Shown here piece by piece: positions 63,413-64,000 of a DNA stretch of 64,000 nt (positions are counted from its first letter, which is position 1; the number at the start of each line of letters is the position of its first letter). The notes beneath the pieces were generated by a model. It saw only the letters and a list, made by a program, of their open reading frames with translations. It made no database searches and was not told the DNA's origin. The DNA is taken from assembly GCA_963811805.1 (NCBI GenBank), contig CAWESU010000001.1, forward strand, positions 620,001-684,000, written 5' to 3'. This DNA comes from DAHUXN01 sp963811805. Lineage in GTDB: Bacteria; Acidobacteriota; Terriglobia; Acidiferrales; UBA7541. The position numbers and the translations under genes are program-made.

Positions 63413-64000
63413 ATGGCCTGGTTCAAAAAAGAAAACAAGCCGACGGAAGCGCCGCCCAGCCAGGAGCGCCGGGTCAAGACGGAAGGATTGTGGATCAAGT
63501 GCGAGAACTGCCGGTCGATCATCTGGAAAAAGGACCTGGAAGCGAACTGGGAGGTGTGCCCGAAGTGCGAGAACCATTTCCGGCTTGGCGCGAAAAGGCG
63601 GCTGGAATTGTTGCTGGACGGCGGGAAATGGACGGAGCTTGACGCAGAGCTGACGTCGACGGACCCGCTGAAGTTTGTGGATGTAAAGCCGTACACGCAG
63701 CGGCTGCGAGAAGCGCAGGACAAACTGGGAATGAATGATGCCGTGATTACCGCCGAGGGACGCTTGAACGGGCGGCCGATTATTTGCTGTTCGATGGAGT
63801 TTGCGTTCGTAGGCGGCTCGATGGGTGCGGTGGTGGGGGAAAGAGTCACACGCGCAGCGGAACGTTCCGCCGAACGCAAGATGCCACTGGTGATTGTGTC
63901 GTGCTCGGCCGGCGCGCGGATGCAGGAAGGCGTGGTCAGCCTGATGCAACTGGCCAAGGTTTCGGCGGCGCTGGCTCGCCTGGATGAAGCCCGGGTCCCG
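63413..64000 (+). CDS. accD: Acetyl-CoA carboxylase carboxyltransferase subunit beta, partial (cut by window edge)
   Basis: The first 196 residues of AccD, which with AccA transfers CO2 from biotin to acetyl-CoA. The zinc ribbon is present: CENC (30-33) and CPKC (49-52). The carboxyltransferase core starts with FRLGAKRRLELLLDGG and continues through EFAFVGGSMGAVVGE and VSCSAGARMQEG, the oxyanion and CoA-binding region. The ATG at 63413 lies 18 bp after cobO, so the two may be co-transcribed. The rest of the gene lies beyond the window. Confidence 0.95.
   Translation, partial: MAWFKKENKPTEAPPSQERRVKTEGLWIKCENCRSIIWKKDLEANWEVCPKCENHFRLGAKRRLELLLDGGKWTELDAELTSTDPLKFVDVKPYTQRLREAQDKLGMNDAVITAEGRLNGRPIICCSMEFAFVGGSMGAVVGERVTRAAERSAERKMPLVIVSCSAGARMQEGVVSLMQLAKVSAALARLDEARVP

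Noticed and set aside
1..64000. CRISPR array, integrase, transposase or phage genes
   Set aside because: No regularly spaced repeats with unique spacers and no recombinase motifs were found; the only phage-associated family is DUF5131, which is also common on chromosomes.

Overview
The window is high-GC bacterial DNA that reads as Acidobacteriota, probably a soil or sediment member of the Terriglobia-type subdivisions. The call rests on family content, not on a marker gene: four intact and one decayed macrolide-exporter-like 'acidobacterial duplicated orphan permeases' (ADOP) with PadR regulators, an acidobacterial VWFA-related secreted protein, a very large Oar-type TonB-dependent receptor with an N-terminal carboxypeptidase-regulatory domain, and many exported hydrolases. 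No rRNA, integrase, transposase or CRISPR array is visible. One tRNA gene (Glu, CUC) is present.

Layout. 1-8.4 kb: Tat-exported M24 peptidase, tRNA-Glu, a cyclic beta-1,2-glucan synthase-like giant protein without the usual phosphorylase domain, and an ABC exporter. 8.4-14.3 kb: a gene-poor, decayed stretch (low-complexity DNA, an alpha/beta-hydrolase remnant, a small secreted-protein pseudogene, an ADOP remnant) around an exported M14 peptidase. 14.3-30 kb: alpha/beta hydrolase with 19-residue tandem repeats, PadR+ADOP pair, a second M14 peptidase paralogue, a BNR/sortilin-like repeat protein, and the TonB receptor with its own promoter and terminator. 30-34.6 kb: RND efflux adapter and pump. 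34.6-39.8 kb: zinc-ribbon protein, queF, and three envelope or secreted proteins. 39.8-41.8 kb: a lower-GC two-gene module (three-Cys-motif partner protein TcmP plus Gp37/Gp68-like DUF5131 protein), both frameshifted. 41.9-48.9 kb: Lon-like protease, AI-2E family transporter, small membrane and zinc proteins, GH3 beta-glucosidase, frameshifted DUF3303 gene. 49-57.6 kb: PadR regulator and three tandem ADOP permeases with a duplicated junction. 57.6-64 kb: small conserved protein, GNAT acetyltransferase plus class V aminotransferase, two PilZ proteins, VWFA-related protein, cobO and the start of accD.

Taken together the window is dominated by envelope functions: protein, peptide and glycan breakdown outside the cytoplasm (two M14, one M24, BNR protein, GH3), uptake (TonB receptor), export (RND, ABC, ADOP) and periplasmic glucan synthesis. 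Housekeeping genes (queF, cobO, accD, tRNA) are interspersed. Four short genes each carry exactly one single-nucleotide deletion; they lie in short, mostly lower-GC accessory stretches, while about 50 kb of long reading frames are intact. All GC statements are by eye.
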